This document shows, in pieces, positions 46,801 through 56,444 of a DNA stretch of 64,000 bases; the stretch's first letter is position 1, and each line of letters starts with the position of its first letter. The notes beneath the pieces are model-generated. The model was given only the letters and a program-made list of their open reading frames with translations, was not told where the DNA came from and did no database searches. Source of the stretch: Flavobacterium succinicans (GTDB lineage Bacteria > Bacteroidota > Bacteroidia > Flavobacteriales > Flavobacteriaceae); assembly GCF_001662485.1 (NCBI RefSeq), contig NZ_JMTM01000070.1:167089-231088 (forward strand). Direction: 5' to 3'. Both the position numbers and the translations under genes were made by a program.

Positions 46801-46808
46801 TACTTTTG
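46801..46808 (+). promoter_or_regulatory. Promoter of topA
   Basis: TACTTTTG matches TAnnTTTG; the start site near 46814 is 15 bases before the ATG. Confidence 0.55.
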
Positions 46809-46828
46809 CCCACATAAACAAACGGTAT

Positions 46829-49348
46829 ATGGCAAAGAATTTAGTAATAGTGGAGTCACCTGCAAAGGCCAAAACAATCGAAAAATTTCTAGGAAGTGAG
46901 TTTCAAGTGGAGTCAAGTTATGGGCATATTGCCGACTTGCCTTCAAAAGAAATAGGGGTAGATGTTGAAAATGGATTCAAACCCAAGTATGAAGTTTCCT
47001 CGGACAAAAAGGCTTTGGTGAGTAAACTAAGAACACTTTCTAAGAATGCCGAAATGGTTTGGTTAGCAAGCGATGAGGACCGCGAGGGAGAAGCCATTTC
47101 TTGGCACTTGGCGGAAGAATTGAAATTAGATGCCAAAAAAACCAAGCGTATCGTTTTTCATGAGATTACTAAGAATGCAATACTAAAAGCCATTGATAAT
47201 CCTCGTGAGATTGACTATAATTTAGTGAATGCTCAACAGGCTCGTCGTGTTTTGGACCGATTGGTGGGGTATGAGTTGTCACCTGTTCTTTGGAGAAAAA
47301 TCAAAGGAGGGCTTTCTGCAGGACGTGTACAATCTGTTTCAGTTCGTTTGATTGTTGAACGTGAAAGAGAAATTCAGAATTTTACGCCTACAGCTAGTTA
47401 TTCAGTGGTTGCCGAGTTTACCAACGAAGCAGGAAAAACGGTCAAAGCTAAATTGCCTAAAAATTTTGCCACGAAACAAGAAGCACAAGATTTTTTAAAT
47501 AAAAATACCAACTCCTTATATAAGGTTTCAGATTTAGAAACGAAACCCACTAAAAAATCACCTACTGCACCTTTTACCACTTCAACTTTACAACAAGAAG
47601 CGGCTCGTAAATTGTATTTACCTGTTGGAATCACGATGCAGTTAGCGCAACGTTTGTATGAGGCGGGATTGATTACTTATATGAGAACGGACAGTGTGAA
47701 TTTGTCTAAAGAAGCGATGGAAGCGGCTCAAGCCGAAATCATAAAGTCTTACGGAAAAGAATTTTCTAAGCCACGAACTTTTGCCAATAAAAGCAAAGGA
47801 GCACAAGAAGCACACGAGGCGATTCGTCCAACAGATATGTCTTTGCATACCGTAAATGTAGATAGAGACCAAGCGCGTTTGTACGATTTGATTTGGAAAA
47901 GAACTTTGGCTTCTCAAATGAGTGATGCCGAATTAGAGCGTACCAATGTGAAAATTGAAGCGAATAATCACAGTGAGGTTTTTGTGGCTTCTGGCGAAGT
48001 GTTGCTTTTTGAAGGTTTTCTAAAAGTATATTTAGAAGGACATGACGATGACGAGGAAGAACAAGAAGGGATGTTGCCTGCTTTGAAAGTTAATGAGCCA
48101 TTGGCCAACTCATTCATTACGGCAACAGAACGTTATTCACGACCTGCTGCAAGGTATACAGAGGCTTCTTTGGTGAAGAAATTAGAGGAACTTGGTATTG
48201 GTCGTCCGTCTACTTATGCGCCAACAATTTCTACGATTATTAATAGAAATTATGTTGAAAAAGGAACGCTAGAAGGGCAGGAGCGTAATTATATACAACT
48301 TACGCTTCAAGCAGGAAAAATAGCTGAAAAAGTATTAAAAGAAAATACAGGTTCTGATAAAGGAAAATTAGTACCTACAGATATTGGAACCATAGTAACC
48401 GATTTCTTGGTGAAAAATTTTGGTTCTATTTTGGATTATAATTTTACTGCAAAAGTTGAGCAAGATTTTGATGAGATTGCTGAGGGCAACATCGAATGGG
48501 CTAAAATGATGCAAGAGTTCTACGATAAATTCCATCCTAATGTAAAAGATGTAGAGGCCAATGCAGATAGAGAAAGTGGAGAACGTATTTTAGGAACCGA
48601 CCCCGCTTCAGGAAAGCCAGTTTCTGTTCGTTTGGGTAAATTCGGGCCAATGGCTCAAATTGGGGATGCTGAGGATGAAGAGAAAAAATTCGCCAGTTTG
48701 CGTAATGAACAAAATATAGGGAGCATTACCTTAGAAGAGGCGCTGAATTTATTTTTATTGCCAAAAAATTTAGGTACCTATAAAGGAGAAGAAGTTGAGG
48801 TAAGTAACGGACGATTTGGTCCTTATGTACGTCATGGAGCAGTTTTTATTTCTTTACCAAGAGGTGAAGATCCATTGGATGTTTCGTTAATACGTGCCCA
48901 AGAATTGATTGATGAGAAAGCTTTAGCTGATGCGCCTATTGCGGTTTATAAAGGAGAAAGTGTTCAAAAAGGAACTGGAAGATTTGGTCCTTTTATCAAA
49001 TGGAATGGTATTTTTATCAATGTTTCTAAGAAATTTGATTTTGATAATTTGTCTCAAGCAGATATTGAGTTTTTAATTGAGGATAAATTACAAAAGAATA
49101 TTGATAAAGTTATTCATAATTGGGAAGACGAAGGAATTTTAGTTGAAAAAGCACGCTGGGGACGTTCGGTTATTACAAAAGGTAAGATAAAAATCGAATT
49201 AAGTAAAGATGTTGATGCCTCTAAACTGACTTTAGCCGAAGTGCAAGAAATGATTGCAAAGAAAACACCAGCCAAAAAAGCTCCCGCAAAAAAAACAACA
49301 GCAAAGAAATCTACACCTGCTAAAAAAGCAGTAGCTAAAAAAAAGTAA
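46829..49348 (+). CDS. topA: DNA topoisomerase I
   Basis: 839 residues, type IA. A TOPRIM domain (VIVESPAKAKTIEKFLG, SDEDREGEAI) is followed by the active-site tyrosine region LITYMRTDSVNLS. The C-terminal part has three to four repeats with RLGKFGPM, NGRFGPYV and TGRFGPFI in place of zinc fingers. The last ~35 residues are a Lys/Ala/Pro/Thr tail of AKK units, like histone H1 or a eukaryotic nuclear tail. It relaxes negative supercoils. The arginase-like gene starts 3 bases after its stop. Confidence 0.97.
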   Translation: MAKNLVIVESPAKAKTIEKFLGSEFQVESSYGHIADLPSKEIGVDVENGFKPKYEVSSDKKALVSKLRTLSKNAEMVWLASDEDREGEAISWHLAEELKLDAKKTKRIVFHEITKNAILKAIDNPREIDYNLVNAQQARRVLDRLVGYELSPVLWRKIKGGLSAGRVQSVSVRLIVEREREIQNFTPTASYSVVAEFTNEAGKTVKAKLPKNFATKQEAQDFLNKNTNSLYKVSDLETKPTKKSPTAPFTTSTLQQEAARKLYLPVGITMQLAQRLYEAGLITYMRTDSVNLSKEAMEAAQAEIIKSYGKEFSKPRTFANKSKGAQEAHEAIRPTDMSLHTVNVDRDQARLYDLIWKRTLASQMSDAELERTNVKIEANNHSEVFVASGEVLLFEGFLKVYLEGHDDDEEEQEGMLPALKVNEPLANSFITATERYSRPAARYTEASLVKKLEELGIGRPSTYAPTISTIINRNYVEKGTLEGQERNYIQLTLQAGKIAEKVLKENTGSDKGKLVPTDIGTIVTDFLVKNFGSILDYNFTAKVEQDFDEIAEGNIEWAKMMQEFYDKFHPNVKDVEANADRESGERILGTDPASGKPVSVRLGKFGPMAQIGDAEDEEKKFASLRNEQNIGSITLEEALNLFLLPKNLGTYKGEEVEVSNGRFGPYVRHGAVFISLPRGEDPLDVSLIRAQELIDEKALADAPIAVYKGESVQKGTGRFGPFIKWNGIFINVSKKFDFDNLSQADIEFLIEDKLQKNIDKVIHNWEDEGILVEKARWGRSVITKGKIKIELSKDVDASKLTLAEVQEMIAKKTPAKKAPAKKTTAKKSTPAKKAVAKKK

Positions 49349-49351
49349 GCA

Positions 49352-50503
49352 ATGGAGTTTGATTTTCTAGTACCAATTGATAGCGAAATCGAAGCTTTCA
49401 AAAACGAATTGTCCACTCATCATTTAGGTGGTGTAATGGCTTTGCATACCCAAGATGCTTTTCCTGATTTAAGTGAAATTAAAATTGCAATAATTGGTGT
49501 GCTTGATAATAGAGGCGAAGATCATGTGCAGTCCATGGTAGATTTAACGCCGGTTCGTAAATCGCTTTACGGGTTGTTTATGGGGAATTGGAAAATGGGA
49601 ATTGCAGATCTTGGAGATATTTTGCCGGGTAATTCAGCTATGGATACTTACTTTGCTGTTAAAAAAGTAGTAGCTAGTTTAATTAAAAAAGGAATTGTTC
49701 CAATTGTTATTGGTGGTTCTCAAGACTTGACTTATGCGCTTTATAGAGCTTATGATGAGTTAGAACAAATGGTTAATTTAGTTGCAATAGATAACAAGTT
49801 TGATTTTGGTAAAGAAACAGATCGTTTGTCAAGCACCTCGTATTTGACCAAAATGGTCATTGATTCTCCAAATAATTTATTCAATTATTGTAACATTGGT
49901 TATCAAACCTATTACAACTCTCAAGAAGAGATCGATATTATAGAGAAATTATACTTTGATGCCTATAGATTAGGAGAAATTTCAAATAATATTGCGCTCG
50001 CAGAGCCCGTTTTTAGGGATGCTGATGTAGTAAGTTTAGATTTAACGGCTGTAAAGTCTTCGGATTCCGGAAATTTTAATACTTTCGCGCCGAATGGATT
50101 TAATGGAAAAGAGATATGTTCTTTGGCTCGCTATGCAGGAATAAGTGATAAGGTGTCTTTGTTTGGTATTTTTAATCATGCAAATAGTGTTCAAGAAGCG
50201 GTTCTTATTGCGCAAATTGTGTGGTACTTTATGGAGGGATATCAGTTTCGATCTGGGGAGTACCCCTTCGGAACTAAAGATAATTATCTTAAATACATAG
50301 TGCCATTAGAAGAAGAAGAATTGGTTTTTTATAAAAGCAATAAAACAGATCGCTGGTGGATAGAAATACCTTTTTTGACTAATGGAAGCAATAAATTAAA
50401 AAGAAACACGTTGTTACCTTGTTCTTACGAAGAGTACTTAGCAGCTTGTAATCAAGAGCTACCTGAGAGATGGTGGAAAGCGCAGCGCAAAAACAGTGTT
50501 TAA
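49352..50503 (+). CDS. Arginase/formimidoylglutamase-fold protein with degenerate metal site
   Basis: 383 residues of the arginase/ureohydrolase family, usually named formimidoylglutamase. All three metal motifs are visible but altered: GGxH is GGSQD at 121-125 (His to Gln124), DAHxD is DNKFD at 147-151 (His to Lys149), and SxDxD is SLDLT at 228-232 (Asp to Thr232). Half of the Mn ligands are lost, so hydrolase activity is unlikely. A ~90-residue C-terminal extension rich in aromatic residues follows. It lies between topA (3 bases) and gldK (108 bases), so a role tied to secretion or gliding is possible but unproven. Confidence 0.85.
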   Translation: MEFDFLVPIDSEIEAFKNELSTHHLGGVMALHTQDAFPDLSEIKIAIIGVLDNRGEDHVQSMVDLTPVRKSLYGLFMGNWKMGIADLGDILPGNSAMDTYFAVKKVVASLIKKGIVPIVIGGSQDLTYALYRAYDELEQMVNLVAIDNKFDFGKETDRLSSTSYLTKMVIDSPNNLFNYCNIGYQTYYNSQEEIDIIEKLYFDAYRLGEISNNIALAEPVFRDADVVSLDLTAVKSSDSGNFNTFAPNGFNGKEICSLARYAGISDKVSLFGIFNHANSVQEAVLIAQIVWYFMEGYQFRSGEYPFGTKDNYLKYIVPLEEEELVFYKSNKTDRWWIEIPFLTNGSNKLKRNTLLPCSYEEYLAACNQELPERWWKAQRKNSV

Positions 50504-50542
50504 AAGTAGTTTAAAAAAAAGAAGATTTGTTTGTTGTAAAAA

Positions 50543-50573
50543 TTGTTTATTTAAAAAATAATAAATAGGTTTA
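50543..50573 (+). promoter_or_regulatory. Possible promoter of gldKLMN
   Basis: TTG at 50543-50545, 20-base spacer, TAGGTTTA at 50566-50573. The spacing is ideal, but the last base of the -7 element is A rather than G. It is the only candidate close to gldK. Confidence 0.4.
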
Positions 50574-50611
50574 CACACTTTAAATAATGAATAGTTAACC
50601 CCCAAATTTAT

Positions 50612-51991
50612 ATGAAGAAAGTCATTGTGTTTACGGCATTTTTAACTCTGTTGATAAGCTGTGGTAAATCAAGCGATAAAGGAGAATTAGTAGGAGTTAA
50701 AGGAGGTAAGTGGCACCCAGAAAAACCTTATGGAATGACATTAGTTCCAGGTGGTTCTTTTATCATGGGTAAATCAGAAGATGATATTGCTGCTATCGAC
50801 GATGCGCCTACTAAAACAGTTACCGTACGTTCATTTTACATGGACGAAACCGAAATTACGAATAGTGAATACCGTCAATTTGTAGAATGGGTAAAAGATT
50901 CTACAATTAGAGTTCAATTAGCGATTCTTGCAGAAGCTAGTGGACAAAAAGGTGCTGCAGGAAAAGGAAAAAATGCCGGTAGTATTGCTGATTTTGCCTT
51001 TAATGATGCTGATCCTGCTAAAATGACTGCTTACGACAAATACATGTATGACAACTATTATAGTGTAGGTACAGAAAATAGAAAATTGAATCGTAAAGTA
51101 AAATTAATAAAAGACACGAAGAAATATCCAGATGAGTACTACGCTGAGGTTATGGATTCAATGTATTTACCAATAGACCAATCCTACAACGGTCTTAGAA
51201 CAATTGATGTCAATAAATTGAAGTTCAAATACACTTGGATGGATATACAAGCAGCAGCTAAAGCTAAAGGTTCTAGAAAAGATTTTATCAGAACTGAAGA
51301 AATTAATGTGTATCCTGATACTACAGTTTGGATTAAAGATTATGCCTATTCTTACAATGAGCCAATGCATAATGATTATTTCTGGCATAAAGCTTATGGT
51401 GAATATCCTGTTGTTGGGGTTAAATGGACGCAAGCCAAAGCTTTTTGTGCTTGGAGAACTCAAAATAAAAACACATATATCAAATCAAAACAAAAGGGAC
51501 GTGATTTAGTAAACTCTTTCCGTTTGCCTACTGAAGCAGAATGGGAATATTCTGCAAGAGGTGGTCTCGAATCCGCAACTTACCCATGGGGAGGTCCTTA
51601 CACTAAAAATGATAGAGGTTGTTTCTTGGCCAACTTTAAACCAAGTCGTGGAGATTATGCAGCAGATAATGCCTTGTATACGGTTGAAGCAAAATCTTAT
51701 GAGCCTAATGGATACAATTTGTATAACATGGCAGGTAATGTTTCAGAGTGGACAAATGATGCCTATGATCCAAACGGTTTCGAATATGTTTCAACAATGA
51801 ATCCAAACGTTTCTGATGCGTCTAACAAACGTAAAGTTGTTCGTGGAGGTTCTTGGAAAGATGTTGCTTACTTCTTACAAGTGAGTACTCGTGATTTTGA
51901 ATATGCAGATTCAGCTAGAAGCTTTATCGGTTTCAGAACAGTTCAAGATTATATGGGAACTCAAGTAACAGGCAACAAAAGAAAAAAATAG
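50612..51991 (+). CDS. gldK: Type IX secretion / gliding lipoprotein GldK
   Basis: 459 residues. A lipoprotein signal peptide ends LLISC with the lipidated cysteine at about 17. The rest is an FGE/sulfatase-modifying-factor fold (MTLVPGGSFIMGKSEDD, DETEITNSEYRQFVEWV, VVRGGSWKDVAYFLQ). A ~150-residue insert lies in the first half of the fold. GldK forms with GldN a periplasmic ring around the outer membrane channel of the type IX secretion system. It is the first gene of gldKLMN. Confidence 0.96.
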   Translation: MKKVIVFTAFLTLLISCGKSSDKGELVGVKGGKWHPEKPYGMTLVPGGSFIMGKSEDDIAAIDDAPTKTVTVRSFYMDETEITNSEYRQFVEWVKDSTIRVQLAILAEASGQKGAAGKGKNAGSIADFAFNDADPAKMTAYDKYMYDNYYSVGTENRKLNRKVKLIKDTKKYPDEYYAEVMDSMYLPIDQSYNGLRTIDVNKLKFKYTWMDIQAAAKAKGSRKDFIRTEEINVYPDTTVWIKDYAYSYNEPMHNDYFWHKAYGEYPVVGVKWTQAKAFCAWRTQNKNTYIKSKQKGRDLVNSFRLPTEAEWEYSARGGLESATYPWGGPYTKNDRGCFLANFKPSRGDYAADNALYTVEAKSYEPNGYNLYNMAGNVSEWTNDAYDPNGFEYVSTMNPNVSDASNKRKVVRGGSWKDVAYFLQVSTRDFEYADSARSFIGFRTVQDYMGTQVTGNKRKK

Positions 51992-52039
51992 AATTAAACC
52001 AAATCTAAATATTTTACATTAACCTAAAAACAATTTATT

Positions 52040-52684
52040 ATGGCAATTTTAAGTAAAAAAGCAATGAATTTCGCTTACGGGATGGGAGCGGCAGTAGTTA
52101 TTATTGGAGCATTATTCAAAATTACTCACTTTGAAATAGGACCATTAACTGGAACTGTGATGTTATCAGTTGGTCTGGTTACCGAAGCATTAATATTTGC
52201 TTTATCTGCTTTTGAACCAGTAGAAGACGAATTGGATTGGACATTAGTTTATCCTGAATTGGCTAACGGCCAAGCTAAATCTCAAGTTAAAAAAGAAGAG
52301 AAAGTTGATGCTCAAGGAATTTTATCTCAAAAATTAGATGCAATGTTGAAAGAAGCTAAAATCGACTCTGAATTGATGTCAAGCTTAGGTAATAGTATCA
52401 AAAATTTCGAAGGTGCTGCTAAAGCAATTTCTCCAACAGTTGATTCTATTGCGTCTACTAAAAAATACAGCGAAGAGCTTTCAATGGCTGCTGCTCAAAT
52501 GGAATCATTAAATAGTTTATACAAAGTTCAATTAGAAAGTGCTTCAAGAAATGCTGAGGCTAACAAAGAAATCGCTGAAAATGCTGGTAAATTGAAAGAG
52601 CAAATGGCTTCAATGACTGCAAATATTGCTTCATTAAACAGTGTTTATGGAGGTATGCTTTCTGCAATGAACAACAAAGGATAA
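52040..52684 (+). CDS. gldL: Type IX secretion / gliding motor protein GldL
   Basis: 214 residues: two membrane helices (about 12-28 and 37-55), then a long cytoplasmic coiled-coil region. The conserved membrane glutamate E49 (GLVTEA) and K27/H30 (FKITH) are present; the glutamate is thought to carry protons in the GldLM motor. GldL forms the stator-like ring around the GldM helices and converts proton motive force into rotation. Confidence 0.96.
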   Translation: MAILSKKAMNFAYGMGAAVVIIGALFKITHFEIGPLTGTVMLSVGLVTEALIFALSAFEPVEDELDWTLVYPELANGQAKSQVKKEEKVDAQGILSQKLDAMLKEAKIDSELMSSLGNSIKNFEGAAKAISPTVDSIASTKKYSEELSMAAAQMESLNSLYKVQLESASRNAEANKEIAENAGKLKEQMASMTANIASLNSVYGGMLSAMNNKG

Positions 52685-52733
52685 TTAGTTTTAGGCTAAA
52701 ATTATTATTTATTAAACTAATTATTTAAAAAAA

Positions 52734-54272
52734 ATGGCAGGAGGAAAATTAACCCCTAGACAGAAGATGATTAACCTGATGTATCTGGTTTTCATCGCAA
52801 TGTTAGCAATGAATGTTGGAAAAGAAATCATTTCTGCATTTGGTATTTTTAATGAGAAATTTGAAAGTGCAAATGCAGCTTCTACTCAAACCAATCAATC
52901 TCTATTGATGTCTTTGGATACAAAAGCGGCTGAGGCAAAAGGTGATTTCATTGCTGCTGCGGCAACAGCTCATAAAGTAGAAAGTATTTCGAAAGAATTT
53001 GATGCTTATATCGCTACTTTAAAAACGGATGTCCTTAAAGGATATACCGTAAATGCTGAAACCGGAAAATTACCATATGAAGATATGGATAAAGGTGACA
53101 ATATTGACAATTGGTTCATAGGTGAAGGCTACACTAAAAAAGGTAATGAAATAGTTGCAAAAATTGAAAAGTACAAAGCAGATATGAAAGCTGCTTTAGG
53201 TACAGATAAGAAATATGCATCTATCGTTCGTGAAGTAGAAAACAAATTTAGTTTAGAAGATGTTAAGGATAAAGAAGGTAATAAAATTAAGTATTTGTCC
53301 TATAATTTTAAAGGTTTTCCTGCAATAGCATCATTAGCAAAATTATCTGCTTGGCAAAATGATGTTAAGAAAGCTGAATCAGATGTATATAACTCTGCCT
53401 TAGGAAAAGCAGCTGTTGAAGCAGCTTCCTACAGTAACTACCAAGCAATTGTAGTTTTAGAAAAGAATGCTTATTTCCAAGGTGAAAATGTAAAAGGGAA
53501 AGTAGTTTTAGGTCGTTATGACGAAAATACAAAACCAACTTCTTTTCAAGGTCCAGGTAGATTAGAGAATGGTCAAGCTGTTATTTCTCTTACAGCTGGA
53601 GGTGTTGGAGAACAAAACATTAACGGTCAATTTACATTCTTGGAAGACGGTAAAACCATCCCTTTAAAATTTGAGGGTAAATATGTTGTAGTTCCTAGAC
53701 CTAATTCTGCTACAATTTCTGCGGATAAAATGAATGTAGTGTATCGCGGTGTAGTGAATCCAATGTCTATCTCATTTGCAGGTATTTCTGATAAAGATGT
53801 TACGGCTTCTGCACCAGGTTTGACAAAAGTTGGTAACGGAAAATACAACATGAGTCCGGGAACAGGTACAGAAGTAGTGATCAATGTTACTGGAAAAATG
53901 GCTGATGGCAAAATAGCTTCTGACAAGAAAGTTTATAGAATTAAAGGTATTCCTGGTCCAGCTGGTACAATTAGAGGTGAAATGGGTGTGGTAAAAGGGC
54001 CTAAATCAAACCTTCAAGTAGCGACGATTGGAGCAAAATTAGTTGATTTTGATTTTGAGGTTGGATTAGATGTTGTTGGTTTCAATTTTAAAATTGCTGG
54101 TCAGCCTACCGTTGTAGTTTCTGGGAACCGTTTGAATTCACAATGTATCACTGCTTTATCAAAAGCGGGTAGAGGAGATCAAGTAACGATTTCTGAAATT
54201 AAAACTAAATTAGTAGGAGCGGGTAGTTATTTATTACCAAGAACAGCACCAGTAATTTTCGAAATACAATAA
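52734..54272 (+). CDS. gldM: Type IX secretion / gliding motor protein GldM
   Basis: 512 residues: a short basic head with R9, one membrane helix (about 13-33, MINLMYLVFIAMLAMNV), then four periplasmic domains reaching the outer membrane. The first is helical (about 40-220) and the next three are Ig-like beta domains. The dimer spans the periplasm and passes motion from GldL to the GldKN ring. The gap from gldL is 49 bases with an A-rich start region. Confidence 0.96.
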   Translation: MAGGKLTPRQKMINLMYLVFIAMLAMNVGKEIISAFGIFNEKFESANAASTQTNQSLLMSLDTKAAEAKGDFIAAAATAHKVESISKEFDAYIATLKTDVLKGYTVNAETGKLPYEDMDKGDNIDNWFIGEGYTKKGNEIVAKIEKYKADMKAALGTDKKYASIVREVENKFSLEDVKDKEGNKIKYLSYNFKGFPAIASLAKLSAWQNDVKKAESDVYNSALGKAAVEAASYSNYQAIVVLEKNAYFQGENVKGKVVLGRYDENTKPTSFQGPGRLENGQAVISLTAGGVGEQNINGQFTFLEDGKTIPLKFEGKYVVVPRPNSATISADKMNVVYRGVVNPMSISFAGISDKDVTASAPGLTKVGNGKYNMSPGTGTEVVINVTGKMADGKIASDKKVYRIKGIPGPAGTIRGEMGVVKGPKSNLQVATIGAKLVDFDFEVGLDVVGFNFKIAGQPTVVVSGNRLNSQCITALSKAGRGDQVTISEIKTKLVGAGSYLLPRTAPVIFEIQ

Positions 54273-54316
54273 TAGTACGTTTATAAAAAAACTACTCCAA
54301 TATTTATAAGGACACC

Positions 54317-55309
54317 ATGATGAATGTAAGATTTTTTTTAATAGCTATTGTCACTGTAATAGGTAGTGCAGCTGGATATTCACAATCCAATCTTTTGAAT
54401 GCCAAAAAACCTAGTGAGATTGGACTTAAAACGGCTGCTCAGCGTATTTCTGATAATGATAAACCATTGGCTTACGGTTATGTTCATGACAGAGATATCT
54501 TGATGGGTAAAACGACATGGGAAATTATTGATTTAAGTGAAAAAATCAATTTTCCTTTATACTTTCCAATTGATACTGCTAACATAGGTACAGACAGACG
54601 TTCTTTGTATGATGTTTTGACTAAAGCATTGAAATCAGGAAAAATTACGGAAGTATATGCCGATAGTTATTTTAATACAAAAAAATCACTGAAAGATATA
54701 CAAGCTTCATTATCACGTATCGATACTACAGACGCTGGTCGTGAGTTGATTAATCAAGATCCAGATGCTTATAGATCAAGAGTGGTTAAGAAAAAAGTTG
54801 TGACAGGAACAGGTAAAAAGAAAAAAGTTACTTATGTTGATGAGACAGTAGGGCCAACTAAAACTATTCCGCTAGAGTTTGTATTAAAACAAGATCTAAC
54901 GGCTCAGGATGTTAGTCAGTATAAGATTAAAGGCTTTTGGTATTTTGATAAACGTCAGAGTGAATTAAAGTATCGTTTACTTGGTATTTGTCCTGTAACT
55001 CCAGACGTTTACAGTATGAATAGTGATGAAAAGGATTATATTGAATTGTTTTGGGTATTTTTCCCAGCGGCAAGAGAAGTTTTACATGAAGCTAAAGCTT
55101 TCAATGATAAAAATTCATCTATGCCTATTTCATTTGATCAGATTCTGAATTCAAGAAGATTCAATGGCGTGGTTTACAAAGAAGAAAATGTTTACGGAGA
55201 TCGTACTGTCGAAGAATACATGAAAGATAATTCTCAAAATCAACTTTTGGAGTCTGAAAGAATTAAAGAAAAAATTCGCAATTTTGAACAAGATATGTGG
55301 AATTACTAA
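54317..55309 (+). CDS. gldN: Type IX secretion / gliding protein GldN
   Basis: 330 residues from ATG 54317; the next codon is also ATG, so 329 is equally possible. A signal peptide (about 1-23) precedes a periplasmic domain (YGYVHDRDILMGKTTWEIIDLSEKINFPLYFPIDT, KGFWYFDKRQSELKYRLLGICPV) that matches GldN/PorN. Basic inserts (KKKVVTGTGKKKKVTYVD) lie in the middle. It completes the GldKN ring. A terminator follows. Confidence 0.95.
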   Translation: MMNVRFFLIAIVTVIGSAAGYSQSNLLNAKKPSEIGLKTAAQRISDNDKPLAYGYVHDRDILMGKTTWEIIDLSEKINFPLYFPIDTANIGTDRRSLYDVLTKALKSGKITEVYADSYFNTKKSLKDIQASLSRIDTTDAGRELINQDPDAYRSRVVKKKVVTGTGKKKKVTYVDETVGPTKTIPLEFVLKQDLTAQDVSQYKIKGFWYFDKRQSELKYRLLGICPVTPDVYSMNSDEKDYIELFWVFFPAAREVLHEAKAFNDKNSSMPISFDQILNSRRFNGVVYKEENVYGDRTVEEYMKDNSQNQLLESERIKEKIRNFEQDMWNY

Positions 55310-55328
55310 TTTAATTAGTTCCAATATC

Positions 55329-55361
55329 AAAAAAACTCTTACTCTTGGGTAAGAGTTTTTT
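55329..55361 (+). terminator. Terminator of gldKLMN
   Basis: AAACTCTTAC / GTAAGAGTTT stem (10 bp, 6-base loop), A-run and T-run around it, 20 bases after gldN. Confidence 0.85.
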
Positions 55362-55390
55362 GTTTTTATTCTATTTTTAAATTTTTTGAC

Positions 55391-56443
55391 ATGGTTGACT
55401 ATTTAATTGTTGGTGCTGGTTTAGCTGGAATTTCTTTTGCTGAATTGGCTTTGAAGAATGGTAAAAAGATTATGGTCTTTGATAATGATTCTCAAAATTC
55501 TTCAAACATTGCTGGGGGGTTGTACAATCCTGTAATTCTTAAACGTTTTTCTGAAGTTTGGGAAGCAGGCTCACAACTACAAGACATGGCCGAATTCTAT
55601 GATGCATTAAAAGCTAAATTTTCTGTTACATTTGATAATAAATTACCAATTTATAGGAAGTTTTTTTCCATTGAAGAACAGAATAATTGGTTTTTGGCTT
55701 CTGACAAAAAAGCGCTTGCTCCATTTTTATCCACGACTTTAAAATTTTCAAATTACAGCGGTATTGAAGCTCCTTATGGTTATGGTGAAGTGTTGCAAAC
55801 AGGTTATGTTGATACTGCGCTTCTTTTACAACACTACCGTGATTTTTTAAGAAATTCAGGAATGTATTGTAATGACCAATTTCACTATTCTTCTTTGTCG
55901 CTAATTGCTGATGGGATCGAGTATAATGGTGTTAAAGCAAAGCAGCTAGTTTTTGCAGAAGGTTTTGGGTTACATCAAAATCCCTATTTTAATTTTTTGC
56001 CTCTTGATGGTACCAAAGGAGAATTGTTCATCATAAAAGCACCCGAATTAAAAATTGATGTTATTGTAAATACGAGTGTCTTTATTTTGCCATTAGGAGA
56101 TGGTTTTTTCAAAGTGGGTGCTACCTATAATTGGAAAGACAAAACTGATTTACCCACAGAAGAAGGACGTATGGAATTATTGGAACGTATTCATGAAATT
56201 ATTAATTGTGATTTTGAAGTAACCCAACATTTTGCAGGAGTAAGACCTACGGTACGAGACCGTAAGCCGCTTGTTGGTACACATGATATGTATCCTCAAC
56301 TTCATATTTTGAATGGACTTGGGACAAGAGGAGTAATGCTTGGGCCTGCAATGGCAAAGGCATTATATAATCATATCGAAAACAAAATACCTTTGGCACC
56401 TGAAATTAATTGGGTAAGATTTTTAAAGAAAAACAAAAAATAG
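55391..56443 (+). CDS. FAD-dependent oxidoreductase (DAO family)
   Basis: 350 residues. The N-terminal FAD motif is YLIVGAGLAGISFAELAL. NIAGGLYNPVILKRF and the late HFAGVRPTVRDRKPLVGTH and GLGTRGVMLGPAMAKAL match the DAO fold (D-amino acid / glycine oxidase type). The substrate is probably an amine or amino acid, not determinable from sequence. It stands alone after the gldN terminator and converges with the DUF983 gene. Confidence 0.88.
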   Translation: MVDYLIVGAGLAGISFAELALKNGKKIMVFDNDSQNSSNIAGGLYNPVILKRFSEVWEAGSQLQDMAEFYDALKAKFSVTFDNKLPIYRKFFSIEEQNNWFLASDKKALAPFLSTTLKFSNYSGIEAPYGYGEVLQTGYVDTALLLQHYRDFLRNSGMYCNDQFHYSSLSLIADGIEYNGVKAKQLVFAEGFGLHQNPYFNFLPLDGTKGELFIIKAPELKIDVIVNTSVFILPLGDGFFKVGATYNWKDKTDLPTEEGRMELLERIHEIINCDFEVTQHFAGVRPTVRDRKPLVGTHDMYPQLHILNGLGTRGVMLGPAMAKALYNHIENKIPLAPEINWVRFLKKNKK

Positions 56444-56444
56444 C

